Shown here piece by piece: positions 1 to 7,784 of a stretch of DNA of 64,000 bases. The translations under genes and the position numbers were made by a program. The stretch is from positions 186,001-250,000 of the forward strand of contig JADJKB010000012.1 of NCBI GenBank assembly GCA_016706225.1, written 5' to 3'. The stretch's first letter is position 1. Every line of letters begins with the position of its first letter. The DNA comes from Myxococcales bacterium (lineage in GTDB: Bacteria > Myxococcota_A > Polyangia > Polyangiales > Polyangiaceae). The notes below the pieces were generated by a model, which had not been told where the DNA came from, made no database searches, and was given only the letters and a program-made list of their open reading frames with translations.

Positions 1-936
1 CGTGGTGAGCGCGACGCGCTCGTGGATCTGAACGGCAGCCTCGAAGCTGATCGGTACGGTGTGCTCGGCGAACGCGCCAGCGCTGAGCTGGTCGGTCGAA
101 ACCGCGCGGCCGTCCGGGCTCATGCGCACACGGTCCAACTCCGAGTTGGTGGGGGTCGTCGCGCGAGTGAACCAGTGCGAGTAGCCCACGGTGACGGAGC
201 CGCTGGCCATCGGAAAGAACTCCTGATCGCCGCCGGCAAGGGGGATCTGCTGGCCCACGCCGACGCTGGCACCCAGGTTGAAGTAGCGACCGTTGTTGGC
301 GCTCACCTTCGAGGTTGGAAAATCGATGGTCGGGGCGCGCAGGCGAAAATCCGTCTTGTAGTCGCCGTCTTTTGCGAGCTCGAGCCCGTACGCTCCTTGC
401 ACGCGGAAGTCGGTGAAGGACCACTCGCCACGCTTGGTCGTGGAGTCACTGTTGGTGAACTCCTTGTACGCGCCCAGATCGGCACGGACGCTGAACGTGT
501 GCGGGCCGTCGTCCACGAGGTACCAGCGAGGCCGCAGGTTGAAGCTCATCTCGTAGTTCGGGTTGCGGGACTGGATGTCCTGCCCGATGCCGACGGTCTC
601 GGTCGACACGCCATGACCCCAGACGAAGCTGGTGCCACGCCACTTGAGCTTCTCGGGCGCCTTGGTCGCATCGGCAGGTTTGCCGGGCTTCTTGCCGCTG
701 TCGGCCTGCGGAGCGGTGCTCGCACCGAACGAGAGCCCCGCCGCGGGCGCGGGTGCGGGGGCCGGCTCGGCCGCGGGGGGCGGCGTTGCGGGCGGCGGCT
801 CGGCGGGCGGAGGGGTGTCGGCCGGCGGCGGCTCCGGGGGAGGCGGCTCCGGATCGTCACCCTGAGCAAAGCTCGTGTTAGCGAACAGGAAAGTGGCAGC
901 TGCAATCGCGGCCCAGCCCAAGCTCTCGCGCTTCAT
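1..936 (-). CDS. Secreted outer-membrane-type protein, C-terminus beyond window edge
   Basis: The reverse strand is open from an ATG at 936 to base 1 (312 codons, no stop), so the C-terminus lies outside the window. A good Shine-Dalgarno (AGGGAG) precedes the ATG. The protein has a signal peptide of about 24 residues ending ANTSFAQ, then a Pro/Glu/Ala-rich linker (about 25-65). The rest is rich in alternating polar and aromatic strands (for example NPNYEMSFNLRPRWYLV), which resembles a beta-barrel or porin-like outer-membrane protein. I do not recognise the family. A long open frame on the other strand is a high-GC shadow. The 297 bp between this start and the divergent bactofilin gene show no other feature I can support. 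Confidence 0.7.
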   Translation of the reverse strand, partial: MKRESLGWAAIAAATFLFANTSFAQGDDPEPPPPEPPPADTPPPAEPPPATPPPAAEPAPAPAPAAGLSFGASTAPQADSGKKPGKPADATKAPEKLKWRGTSFVWGHGVSTETVGIGQDIQSRNPNYEMSFNLRPRWYLVDDGPHTFSVRADLGAYKEFTNSDSTTKRGEWSFTDFRVQGAYGLELAKDGDYKTDFRLRAPTIDFPTSKVSANNGRYFNLGASVGVGQQIPLAGGDQEFFPMASGSVTVGYSHWFTRATTPTNSELDRVRMSPDGRAVSTDQLSAGAFAEHTVPISFEAAVQIHERVALTT

Positions 937-1233
937 GATTCTCCCTGAGCTCGTGTTCGAAATGAGACCCCTCGGCCGTTAGGCCGAGCCCGCCTCGGGA
1001 GCGGAGGGCTCCCATGGAGGTACACGGGTGTCAACGGGACACCGGTCGTGAGCCATAAGCAGGATCCGGGCCGCCGGCGGATACTGACAAAAACTCGCAA
1101 GATCGACCGAATTGTCGCGCCCCAGGCCCACGCGTCACCCGCCGAACGCCGTGGCCGTTAGCAAGCGGACGCGTCGCCCCGAGCGATCGACCGCGCCGGA
1201 CGGGCGTGACCCCGGCTAGGATGCGCCGCTCGC

Positions 1234-1578
1234 ATGGACCCCATCCTCCCCGCCACCGAGATCACCGCGCTGCTGGGGCGCGGAACTCACTTCGAGGGCA
1301 AGCTCGCGTTCGAGGGGAGGGTGCGCATCGACGGCAGCTTCAAGGGGGAGATCAAGAGTGCTGATGTGCTGGTCATCGGTGAGGGCGCCGAGATCGAGGC
1401 CGAAATCGAGGCCGGCACCGTGATCATCAAGGGTGGGAGCGTCACCGGCAACGTGCGAGCGAGCCACTCGATCGAGCTGTACGTGCCCGCACGCGTCACC
1501 GGCAACCTGCACGCACCCGAGATCTTCATGGACAAGGGTGTGCAGTTCTCGGGCAACTGCACGATGGCGCCGCTCTGA
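1234..1578 (+). CDS. Bactofilin (polymer-forming cytoskeletal protein)
   Basis: This 114-residue protein is essentially one bactofilin domain (DUF583). It shows the repeating short beta-strand pattern of the right-handed beta-helix that polymerises into filaments, with phrases such as LAFEGRVRIDGSFKGEI and GGSVTGNVRASHSIEL. Bactofilins are membrane-associated cytoskeletal scaffolds; in myxobacteria they act in cell shape and chromosome organisation. Charged residues are regularly spaced and there is no transmembrane segment. The ATG lies behind a TAGGATG-like ribosome site. It is convergent with the PMT-like glycosyltransferase, with 43 bp between stops. It is shorter than BacM-type paralogues because it lacks long N- and C-terminal tails. 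Confidence 0.9.
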   Translation: MDPILPATEITALLGRGTHFEGKLAFEGRVRIDGSFKGEIKSADVLVIGEGAEIEAEIEAGTVIIKGGSVTGNVRASHSIELYVPARVTGNLHAPEIFMDKGVQFSGNCTMAPL

Positions 1579-1621
1579 AGCTCGCCCGCGGCTCACGCTC
1601 GCGGCTCTCGAGTCGAGAGTG

Positions 1622-3334
1622 TCACTTGGGCAGGCGTTCGTAGACCCAGATCACCGGCACGCCGTCGTGCGTACCGACGTAGGCCGGCGCGACCGTGCCG
1701 TAGTCGACCCAGATTTGGTACTCGACGCGCGCCATGTGCGGCTCATGGTGATAGAGCGCGAAGCTCGATTGCGCTGGCGTCCAGCCGCCGCGCAGGTCGC
1801 CGCGCAGACGGCCGTCCTTCACCATCTGATCCCAGCTCTGCATCGCCGTATCGTGTACGTAGACCACGGTGTTCGGCGGCGCGCGCTGATTGAGGAAGTC
1901 CTGGGCTGCGCCGGTCGTGTAACCCCAGAAGGTGCGGTTGAGGCCGAGGGTTGCCGCGCCCGGTGCGCCCCCGACCAGAGGAGTGTAGGCCGAGAGTCCC
2001 CAGGGGTTCGAGGTCAGGGTGATGGCAGCAGGCGCGGCGATCACCGAAGCCGCGAGCCCGGCATCCACCAACAACCGCAGTGAACGCCGCCGCTCGGCGC
2101 AGAGCTCCGTGATGCGGGCTCGCACGAGCACGAAGCCTTGAGCGGCAAACAGGCACAAGAACGGATAGGCGGTGAGCCAGTGTTTGGTCCCGCCGAAAAT
2201 GGGCGTCGTCTTGCTCAACCACGGCGCGTAGCTGGTGAGCATGCAGAGCAGCCACAAGAGCTCGGTGGAAAAGAGCTGCCGCTCCTCTCGCGTCGCGGCC
2301 GACGGCGCGGCGCTCTGGCGCAGCCTGGACAAGAGGCGCGCGAACATGCCCAGACGAACCCTCGCACCACGGCGCAGCGCCGCCAGCAGGCCGATCAGGA
2401 ACAAGAGCAGCGTGATGCCGGGCACGGTCCCGGCCGTCATCAACCAGGCGTAACCAAGAGGCATCGGCGGCTTCCAGTAGGTCCGGCCGAGGAACTCCAT
2501 GTTGTAGTACTCGTGCCCCGTATGGAACGCGACGTAGGCGGCGAGTCGCCGCCCGGTGTCGTGCCAGATCCAGGGCCACGTAGAGTAGAACACCACGGGT
2601 CCGATCACTGCCATCGCGAGCAGCGCGAGAGGCGCACGCACCGTTCCAGTACGTAGCTCGCGCCACAGCCCTTCGCCGCGAGCGATCACGAAGTGGGCGA
2701 TCAAGGCCGGCGGCAGCAGCCACGAGTTGTGTTTGGTGTTGAGGAGACACCCGTACAACACCCCGGTGAAGAGCGCCCAGCGCCAGCCGCCGCCGGTCAC
2801 CGAGCGAAAGTAGGCGTAGGTCGTGAACAGCCACATGGCTGCCACTGGCATGTCGAAGCAGTCGAGGTGTGCGTGGTAGTAGACCCGCGGCATCATCGCG
2901 AAGGCGAGCGCCGCGACGAGCCCGGCGAGGCGGCCACTCACCCGCCGTCCCCAGGCATAGGTGACGGCGACGGCCAGGCTCGACAGCAACATGCCGGGGA
3001 AACGGAAGCTCGTGCCCTCGTCCTTGATCAGGTGCCACTCGCTGTGGAGGAACTTGTGCGAGAGCGCGAACAGCGACTTGATCAGGGCCGGGTGTTCGTT
3101 GTTCGCCGACCAGAAGCGGTCGATGGTCCCGGGCTCGAGCGCCGCCTTCGGGGCTCGCCAGAGTTGCTCGAACCAGCCTTCGTAGCTGCGCGCCGCCTGG
3201 AAGTAGAAGCCCTCGTCTCGAGCGTAACCGAGGTTCTTGGTCGTCGAGTACAAGAGCGCGAGATACAGCGCCGCGAGCCCCAGGCCGATGGCCGGGTCGA
3301 CGAGCGCCGCGAGAAATCGGCGAAGTCGACTCAT
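1622..3334 (-). CDS. Polytopic glycosyltransferase, PMT/ArnT-like (GT39/GT83 type)
   Basis: A 570-residue integral membrane protein with about ten hydrophobic segments. The first loop has the acidic pair of protein O-mannosyltransferase/ArnT-like enzymes (GYARDEGFYFQAARSY, D-E about residue 38), and a later loop has EHPALIKS, a typical lipid-linked-sugar transferase feature. Such enzymes move a sugar from a polyprenyl phosphate donor to a protein or lipid on the periplasmic side. The C-terminal 150 residues are a soluble domain. The start ATG overlaps the stop of the upstream gene (ATGA), so the pair is probably translationally coupled. The open frame extends further upstream, but the coupled ATG gives a sensible N-terminus (MSRLRRFLAALVDPAI) followed by the first membrane helix. 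Substrate unknown. Confidence 0.8.
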   Translation of the reverse strand: MSRLRRFLAALVDPAIGLGLAALYLALLYSTTKNLGYARDEGFYFQAARSYEGWFEQLWRAPKAALEPGTIDRFWSANNEHPALIKSLFALSHKFLHSEWHLIKDEGTSFRFPGMLLSSLAVAVTYAWGRRVSGRLAGLVAALAFAMMPRVYYHAHLDCFDMPVAAMWLFTTYAYFRSVTGGGWRWALFTGVLYGCLLNTKHNSWLLPPALIAHFVIARGEGLWRELRTGTVRAPLALLAMAVIGPVVFYSTWPWIWHDTGRRLAAYVAFHTGHEYYNMEFLGRTYWKPPMPLGYAWLMTAGTVPGITLLLFLIGLLAALRRGARVRLGMFARLLSRLRQSAAPSAATREERQLFSTELLWLLCMLTSYAPWLSKTTPIFGGTKHWLTAYPFLCLFAAQGFVLVRARITELCAERRRSLRLLVDAGLAASVIAAPAAITLTSNPWGLSAYTPLVGGAPGAATLGLNRTFWGYTTGAAQDFLNQRAPPNTVVYVHDTAMQSWDQMVKDGRLRGDLRGGWTPAQSSFALYHHEPHMARVEYQIWVDYGTVAPAYVGTHDGVPVIWVYERLPK

Positions 3335-4242
3335 CGAGTGTCCGCCTCGAAGCAGAAATGGCGATCTCGGGAGGTCGAGCTCCTCACCTCGAACTCGACG
3401 TCCGCGCTCTCGCCGGCTCGCCCGGTCTCGAAGGCGAAGGGGGCCCAGCCGTCCTCGTCCCGATGAACGTAGGTACCAATGCTCGTTCCGCCGACGCGCA
3501 CCTCGATCTCGATCAGCGGAGCGCCGACGCTGTCCCGGAAGACCAGCCACGGCATGCCGCCATTTCCGCGCACAGTGCGCCCGAGTGGCACGTTGCGGAA
3601 CTTCAGGTGCAGCGGTCCTCCTGGCGGGGGATGCGCCCAGATGCAGCGCCGCGCTCGATACTCGTGGTTGTCGTCGATGACCGTGACGCCGGCAAAGAAC
3701 CACTCCCCGCCCGGGCACATGAAACGCTGCGCGGGGAAGGTCGGGTTGCCGCCCAAACTGCCGTTCGAGACCGGCGCATGCGCATTCCAGTGGCAGGGCT
3801 GAGCGCCCTCGAACACCTGCAAGTGTTCCGGGGTGACGTGATCGACGAAGTCGAACGACACCCGAGCCGGCGACGGGTTCTCCAGCGTGCGCAGCGTGAA
3901 GCGGCCGGACTTCGTCTCCGACACGGTGCGCCACGCCCCGAGCTCCGGGGCGCGCTGGCCCAGCGCGCTGATCTCGATCGCTCGCGCGTAGCCGCTCTCG
4001 TCCGAGCGCGCTACGTCCCGGAGCGGCATCAACGAGTCGCCCAGCGCTTGCCGTGCCAGAGGCTCTGCCCAGCGCGGCGCCACCACCACGAGCTCCCCCG
4101 CCTGACGCAGCGCCGTAACCGGCTCACGCAAGCGCGCCCACTCTTCCACCCGCGGCGCTCGCTTCGCGAAGTAAAAATGCGCGCCGAGCTCCACGAGGCC
4201 GGCCAGCGGCACGGCGAGCCAGAGCAGGCGTTTGGAGGGCAT
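3331..4242 (-). CDS. Membrane-anchored protein of unknown function coupled to the glycosyltransferase
   Basis: A 303-residue protein with one N-terminal hydrophobic anchor (LLWLAVPLAGLVELGAHFYF) followed by a soluble, presumably periplasmic, region. The C-terminal half is strand-rich with several Trp and Cys residues and ends RHFCFEADTR. I do not recognise a family. Its last codons overlap the first of the PMT-like glycosyltransferase (ATGA), so the two are almost certainly one transcription unit and may work together on the same surface glycan. The ATG at 4242 was chosen because it places the membrane anchor at the N-terminus; a start 42 bp upstream is possible but would overlap the divergent gene more. 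Confidence 0.7.
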   Translation of the reverse strand: MPSKRLLWLAVPLAGLVELGAHFYFAKRAPRVEEWARLREPVTALRQAGELVVVAPRWAEPLARQALGDSLMPLRDVARSDESGYARAIEISALGQRAPELGAWRTVSETKSGRFTLRTLENPSPARVSFDFVDHVTPEHLQVFEGAQPCHWNAHAPVSNGSLGGNPTFPAQRFMCPGGEWFFAGVTVIDDNHEYRARRCIWAHPPPGGPLHLKFRNVPLGRTVRGNGGMPWLVFRDSVGAPLIEIEVRVGGTSIGTYVHRDEDGWAPFAFETGRAGESADVEFEVRSSTSRDRHFCFEADTR

Positions 4243-4354
4243 CGGCGGGCGGCAGCTTAGCTCGATTGATTTCCCGAGTTCCATCAGCTCGGCGTCCTCC
4301 GCTGCCGAAAGTGGAAACGAGCCACGGGTGTTGCGAGTGGGCTATAACCGCGGC

Positions 4355-5944
4355 GTGCGAGCGCCGACGGACGCCCAGCTCCGCGCTCTCACCTGGGTGG
4401 TCGCGCTGACCGCAGCGGTGGTCGTGCTGGTGTACCCGTTCACGGTGGCGAGGTATCCACCGATCACGGATCTGCCGTTCCACGCTGCGCAGACCTCGAT
4501 CATCGCAAACTATCGCGACCCGGCGTTCCACTTCGCAGCGCAGTTCGAGCTGCATCCGCTCGACGTTCCGTACGTCACCATGTACGCGCTGGGCGCCCTC
4601 GCAACGCTGGCAGTACCCATTCACGTTGCCGTGAAGGTCATGGCCATCGCCATGCTCGCGCTCTTGCCGCTGGGCTTGGTTGTGTTGCTGAGCGGCATGC
4701 GAAAAAATCCGCTGCTGGGCCTCTTCGGGCTGGGCTTCGCTTTCACCGACCTCACCCACTGGGGGTTCTTCAGCTTCATTGGCGCGCTTGGGCTCTACGC
4801 AGCGAGCATCGGGCTCACACTGCGACTACTCGACGCGCCAAGTGGCAAACGCCAGCTCGCGCTGTTCGTCGCGCTGGTCCTGTTGTTCTTCACTCACGTG
4901 TACCGCTTTCCGTACGCGATCCTGGCCATTGCGCTCACCACGCTGCTGATGTTCCCGGCGACGCGCCAGGTGAAACCCGTGCTCTTGCCGGTGGGGGCCG
5001 CGCTGGGCGGCTTTTTGCTGTGGTTCGTCACTCGACCGAAGACGTTGTCCGGCGGCCTCGGACCGATCGATTTCGACGCCAGCCGCGCGGAGCGGTTCAG
5101 CCAATTCACCTTCGGGAGCTACGTGGGGCAGAGTGGCGCCATCGAACGCGAGCTCGCCTGGTTGATGCTCGCGGGTGTGGTCGCGGTCCTCGGCTTGGCC
5201 CTGGTCTTCCGCGACTCGAAACCGACAGCCGATGACTCGAGTCGGCGCTTTCGGCGTCGGGTTGCGCTGCTCCCGCTCTTGCTCGCGGGCGGGCATCTGC
5301 TCGCATTCTTCACGTTGCCCTCCCGGGTGGGCGAGTGGTGGTACGTCTACCCGCGCGAGCTGCCCGCCGCCCTGTTCGTACTCGCCGCGGCCTTGCCGGA
5401 TCTGCCGAGGCGCCGCGGGGTACTGCTGGCCGCCGCCGCTGTCATCGCGGTCTGCGCCAGCACGATGGCCGTGTTCGTCGCCACGCGCTGGCGGGCATTC
5501 GAGGCGGAGACGGCCGACTTTCGTGAAGTCGCCCAGAACCTGCCGCCGTCTCCGAAGCTCGCGTACCTGGTCATCGACCACGCTCTAGCGGGGAGCGCGG
5601 GGGAAAAGCGAAACTCCCCGATGGTCCACCTGCCGGCCTGGATCCAGGCCGAGAGGGGCGGCTGGTTGTCGTTTCACTTCGCCGGCTGGCGCATCTTTCC
5701 GGTCTGGTACCGGCCGAATTCGACGGACACCCCGCCTCCGGTACCTCGAGACTGGGAGTGGAATCCAAGCTGGTTTCGCGTGACAGAGCAGGGCCTGTTC
5801 TTCGACTGGTTCCTGGTACGGCTCCTCGACGACCCGGCCCCACTGTTCGCGGACGACCCAACCATCAAGCTAGTGGAGCACCGCGGGAGCTGGTGGCTGT
5901 ACCGGAGGGACACAGGACAAGTTTTCGACGACGCACTGCGCTGA
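4355..5944 (+). CDS. Large polytopic membrane protein, glycosyltransferase-like
   Basis: About 529 residues with roughly ten to twelve hydrophobic helices. After the first helix comes TDLPFHAAQTSII, and around residue 145 is DLTHWGFFSFIGALGLY, a layout like large GT-C membrane proteins of myxobacteria; the C-terminus is a soluble region rich in Trp and Tyr. No catalytic DE/DD motif is clear enough for a firm assignment. The GTG at 4355 gives a short cytoplasmic N-terminus before the first helix. The open frame continues upstream to 4232 but would overlap the divergent gene. It is divergently placed from the coupled pair at 1622-4242, suggesting a shared role in envelope glycan metabolism. Confidence 0.7.
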   Translation: MRAPTDAQLRALTWVVALTAAVVVLVYPFTVARYPPITDLPFHAAQTSIIANYRDPAFHFAAQFELHPLDVPYVTMYALGALATLAVPIHVAVKVMAIAMLALLPLGLVVLLSGMRKNPLLGLFGLGFAFTDLTHWGFFSFIGALGLYAASIGLTLRLLDAPSGKRQLALFVALVLLFFTHVYRFPYAILAIALTTLLMFPATRQVKPVLLPVGAALGGFLLWFVTRPKTLSGGLGPIDFDASRAERFSQFTFGSYVGQSGAIERELAWLMLAGVVAVLGLALVFRDSKPTADDSSRRFRRRVALLPLLLAGGHLLAFFTLPSRVGEWWYVYPRELPAALFVLAAALPDLPRRRGVLLAAAAVIAVCASTMAVFVATRWRAFEAETADFREVAQNLPPSPKLAYLVIDHALAGSAGEKRNSPMVHLPAWIQAERGGWLSFHFAGWRIFPVWYRPNSTDTPPPVPRDWEWNPSWFRVTEQGLFFDWFLVRLLDDPAPLFADDPTIKLVEHRGSWWLYRRDTGQVFDDALR

Positions 5945-6009
5945 TTTCAGATCTGCACGGCGCGACCGTTGAGTGGTTTGTAACTGGTTGAAACCCGGCA
6001 AATCTTGCA

Positions 6010-6025
6010 TGGCATGGGCCGTGCA
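6010..6025 (+). promoter_or_regulatory. Possible sigma-54 (-24/-12) promoter upstream of the gmhA-like gene
   Basis: The 16 bases TGGCATGGGCCGTGCA fit the -24/-12 consensus TGGCACG-N4-TTGCA with two differences and keep the invariant GG and GC at correct spacing. It lies about 195 bp before the SIS-isomerase start, in the 275-bp gap after the large membrane protein. A transcript starting here would pass through the strong terminator-like hairpin at 6143-6194. One chance match is possible in this GC-rich DNA, so confidence is low. Confidence 0.25.
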
Positions 6026-6142
6026 CCCTAACAGCGCGGCGTCGGTGATGGCCTGCCAGACAGACCTCGCCTCCGCCAGTCACTCCGCACGGTGACGCTG
6101 ACGAATCCCCCCCCTCCGTTTGTGTCACCGTGTTTTTCTACC

Positions 6143-6194
6143 CCACGGCAGTGTTGGAACGTCCCCCCCGTCCAGCCTGCCGTGGTTTTTTTTT
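6143..6194 (+). terminator. Strong intrinsic-terminator-like hairpin, possible attenuator
   Basis: CCACGGCAG (6143-6151) pairs with CTGCCGTGG (6177-6185). The stem extends inward with TTGGA/TCCAG pairs after a one-base bulge, and nine T residues follow directly (6186-6194). This is a textbook rho-independent terminator. It lies 25 bp before the ATG of the SIS isomerase, so it either ends transcription from the gene at 4355-5944 (about 200 bp downstream of that stop) or acts as a leader attenuator for the heptose/epimerase pair. Confidence 0.7.
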
Positions 6195-6219
6195 GTTCCC
6201 TGCGTAGAGTCGCCCGGGC

Positions 6220-6816
6220 ATGGCGTACGCACGGAAGTTCTTCGGCGAAGCAATCGAGATCCTGAACCAGCTCGACGCCGACGCCGTCGAGCGCCTGGCC
6301 AGCCTGCTGGCTGAGGCACGAGCGCGAGGCGGGCGCCTGTTCATTCTCGGAGTGGGTGGAAGCGCGGGCAACGCCTCGCACGCCGTCAACGATTTCAGAA
6401 AGATCTGCGGCTTCGAGTCGTACACACCCACCGACAACGTCTCGGAGCTGACCGCGCGGGTCAACGACGACGGCTGGGAGACCACGTTCGAACGCTGGCT
6501 CGAGGTGAGCCGTCTGTCCAAACAGGACATGGTGCTGGTGTTCTCCGTCGGCGGCGGCAACCTCGAGAAGAACGTCAGCCCGAACCTGGTGCGGGCGCTC
6601 GGACTCGCGCGCAAGGTGGGCGCGAGCATCGGAGGCGTGGTGGGGCGCGACGGGGGATACACGGCCCAGGTCGCGGATGTGTGTGTGATCGTCCCGACCG
6701 TGAATCCCGACGCCATCACACCCCACGCCGAGGCGTTTCAGGCCGTGGTCTGGCACCTCTTGGTGTCCCATCCGTTGCTCCAGAAGTCGGCGATGAAGTG
6801 GGAGAGCACTCAGTGA
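6220..6816 (+). CDS. gmhA: D-sedoheptulose-7-phosphate isomerase-like SIS-domain protein
   Basis: A 198-residue single-domain SIS protein of the GmhA family, which converts sedoheptulose 7-phosphate to D-glycero-D-manno-heptose 7-phosphate, the first step of heptose synthesis for surface glycans. The phosphosugar loop is GVGGSAGNASHAV (residues 44-56) and the second SIS motif is VFSVGGGNLEKN (107-118). ITPHAEAFQAVVWHL near the C-terminus supplies the conserved His/Glu region. Length matches GmhA (about 190-200). The stop overlaps the GTG of the next gene (GTGA), so the two are coupled. Later pathway genes hddC and hddA lie 6 kb downstream; gmhB is absent from the window. An isomerase for another phosphosugar is possible. 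Confidence 0.8.
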   Translation: MAYARKFFGEAIEILNQLDADAVERLASLLAEARARGGRLFILGVGGSAGNASHAVNDFRKICGFESYTPTDNVSELTARVNDDGWETTFERWLEVSRLSKQDMVLVFSVGGGNLEKNVSPNLVRALGLARKVGASIGGVVGRDGGYTAQVADVCVIVPTVNPDAITPHAEAFQAVVWHLLVSHPLLQKSAMKWESTQ

Positions 6817-7751
6817 AGTCGCTGGTGATCGGCGGCGCCGGTTTCATCGGCAGCCACCTCACCGATCAACTGGTCGCTCGCGGGCCGGTCACGTTGTTCG
6901 ACAACCTCAGCGTGGGCAAGCGCGAGTTCGTCGCCGGGCACCTGGCCTCGGGCGCGGCGCGACTGGTCGTGGGTGAGCTGCTCGATCTGGAGCAGGTGTG
7001 CGAGGTCGTGAAAGGCCACGACGTCGTCTTTCATCTGGCAGCAAACCCCGAGGCACGCTGGGGCCTCGACAACCCGCGCCTCGATCTCGAGCAGGGCACC
7101 ATCGCCACCTGGAACGTGCTCGAAGCCATGCGCCGCGGCGGCGTTCCGAGGATCGTCTTTTCGTCCTCCGGGACCGTCTACGGCGACACCGCGGAGGTCT
7201 GCGCCGAAGCAGATCTCGGGCGCCTCCCCATCTCGCTCTACGGCGCCAGCAAGTTCGCTGGCGAGGCGCTGATCAGCTCGTACGTCGAGTGTTTCGGCCT
7301 GCGCGGGCTGATCTACCGCTTTGGCAATGTGGTCGGTCCCCGGGGAACCCACGGCGCCGCGCTGGATTTTCTGAAGAAGCTGAAGAACACCCCGGACGAG
7401 CTCGAGGTGTTGGGCGACGGGGCTCAAGCCAAACCCTACGTCTTCGTCAGCGACTGCGTGGCAGGCATCCTGTTCGGCCTGGACCACACCCGCGGTCCCC
7501 TCGACGTGCTCAACATCGCGCCGCCGGACTTCACCAGCGTGCGGCGCATCGCCGAGCTGTGCGTCGAGGCGTCACCCAACCCGCAGGCGCGCATCCGCTA
7601 CACCGGCGGTGATCGCGGTTGGCCCGGCGACGTTCCGCAATCACGGCTTGCGCCGGACGCACTCGCGGCCCTGGGCTACCGGGTGTCGCGCACCAGCGAC
7701 GAAGCCGTGAGGCAGGCCGTGACCGCGCTCGCCGGCGAGGTCTTCGGCTGA
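6813..7751 (+). CDS. NAD-dependent nucleotide-sugar epimerase/dehydratase (extended SDR)
   Basis: A 312-residue extended short-chain dehydrogenase. It opens with the Rossmann motif VIGGAGFIGSHL, contains the catalytic SSSGTVYG serine/threonine region, and has the active-site YGASK at about residue 142. The C-terminal half is the sugar-nucleotide binding domain. Enzymes of this type (UDP-glucose 4-epimerase, GDP-mannose-4,6-dehydratase relatives) remodel NDP-sugars. The GTG start overlaps the stop of the gmhA-like gene by 4 bp, which fixes the start and implies co-translation. The context suggests an NDP-heptose or similar surface-sugar precursor as substrate, but the substrate cannot be read from the sequence. 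Confidence 0.85.
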   Translation: MKSLVIGGAGFIGSHLTDQLVARGPVTLFDNLSVGKREFVAGHLASGAARLVVGELLDLEQVCEVVKGHDVVFHLAANPEARWGLDNPRLDLEQGTIATWNVLEAMRRGGVPRIVFSSSGTVYGDTAEVCAEADLGRLPISLYGASKFAGEALISSYVECFGLRGLIYRFGNVVGPRGTHGAALDFLKKLKNTPDELEVLGDGAQAKPYVFVSDCVAGILFGLDHTRGPLDVLNIAPPDFTSVRRIAELCVEASPNPQARIRYTGGDRGWPGDVPQSRLAPDALAALGYRVSRTSDEAVRQAVTALAGEVFG

Positions 7752-7784
7752 GCCCTGCACCCGGCGCTCACGTGGAGCGCGCAC

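Noticed and set aside
22..948. A 308-codon open frame on the plus strand at the left edge
   Set aside because: It is the shadow of the minus-strand secreted protein, which has a ribosome site, signal peptide and sensible composition. High-GC DNA often opens several frames.
1613..1630. CTCTCGA/TCGAGAG palindrome between bactofilin and glycosyltransferase as a bidirectional terminator
   Set aside because: It is a short palindrome with almost no loop and no T-tract; too weak to call.
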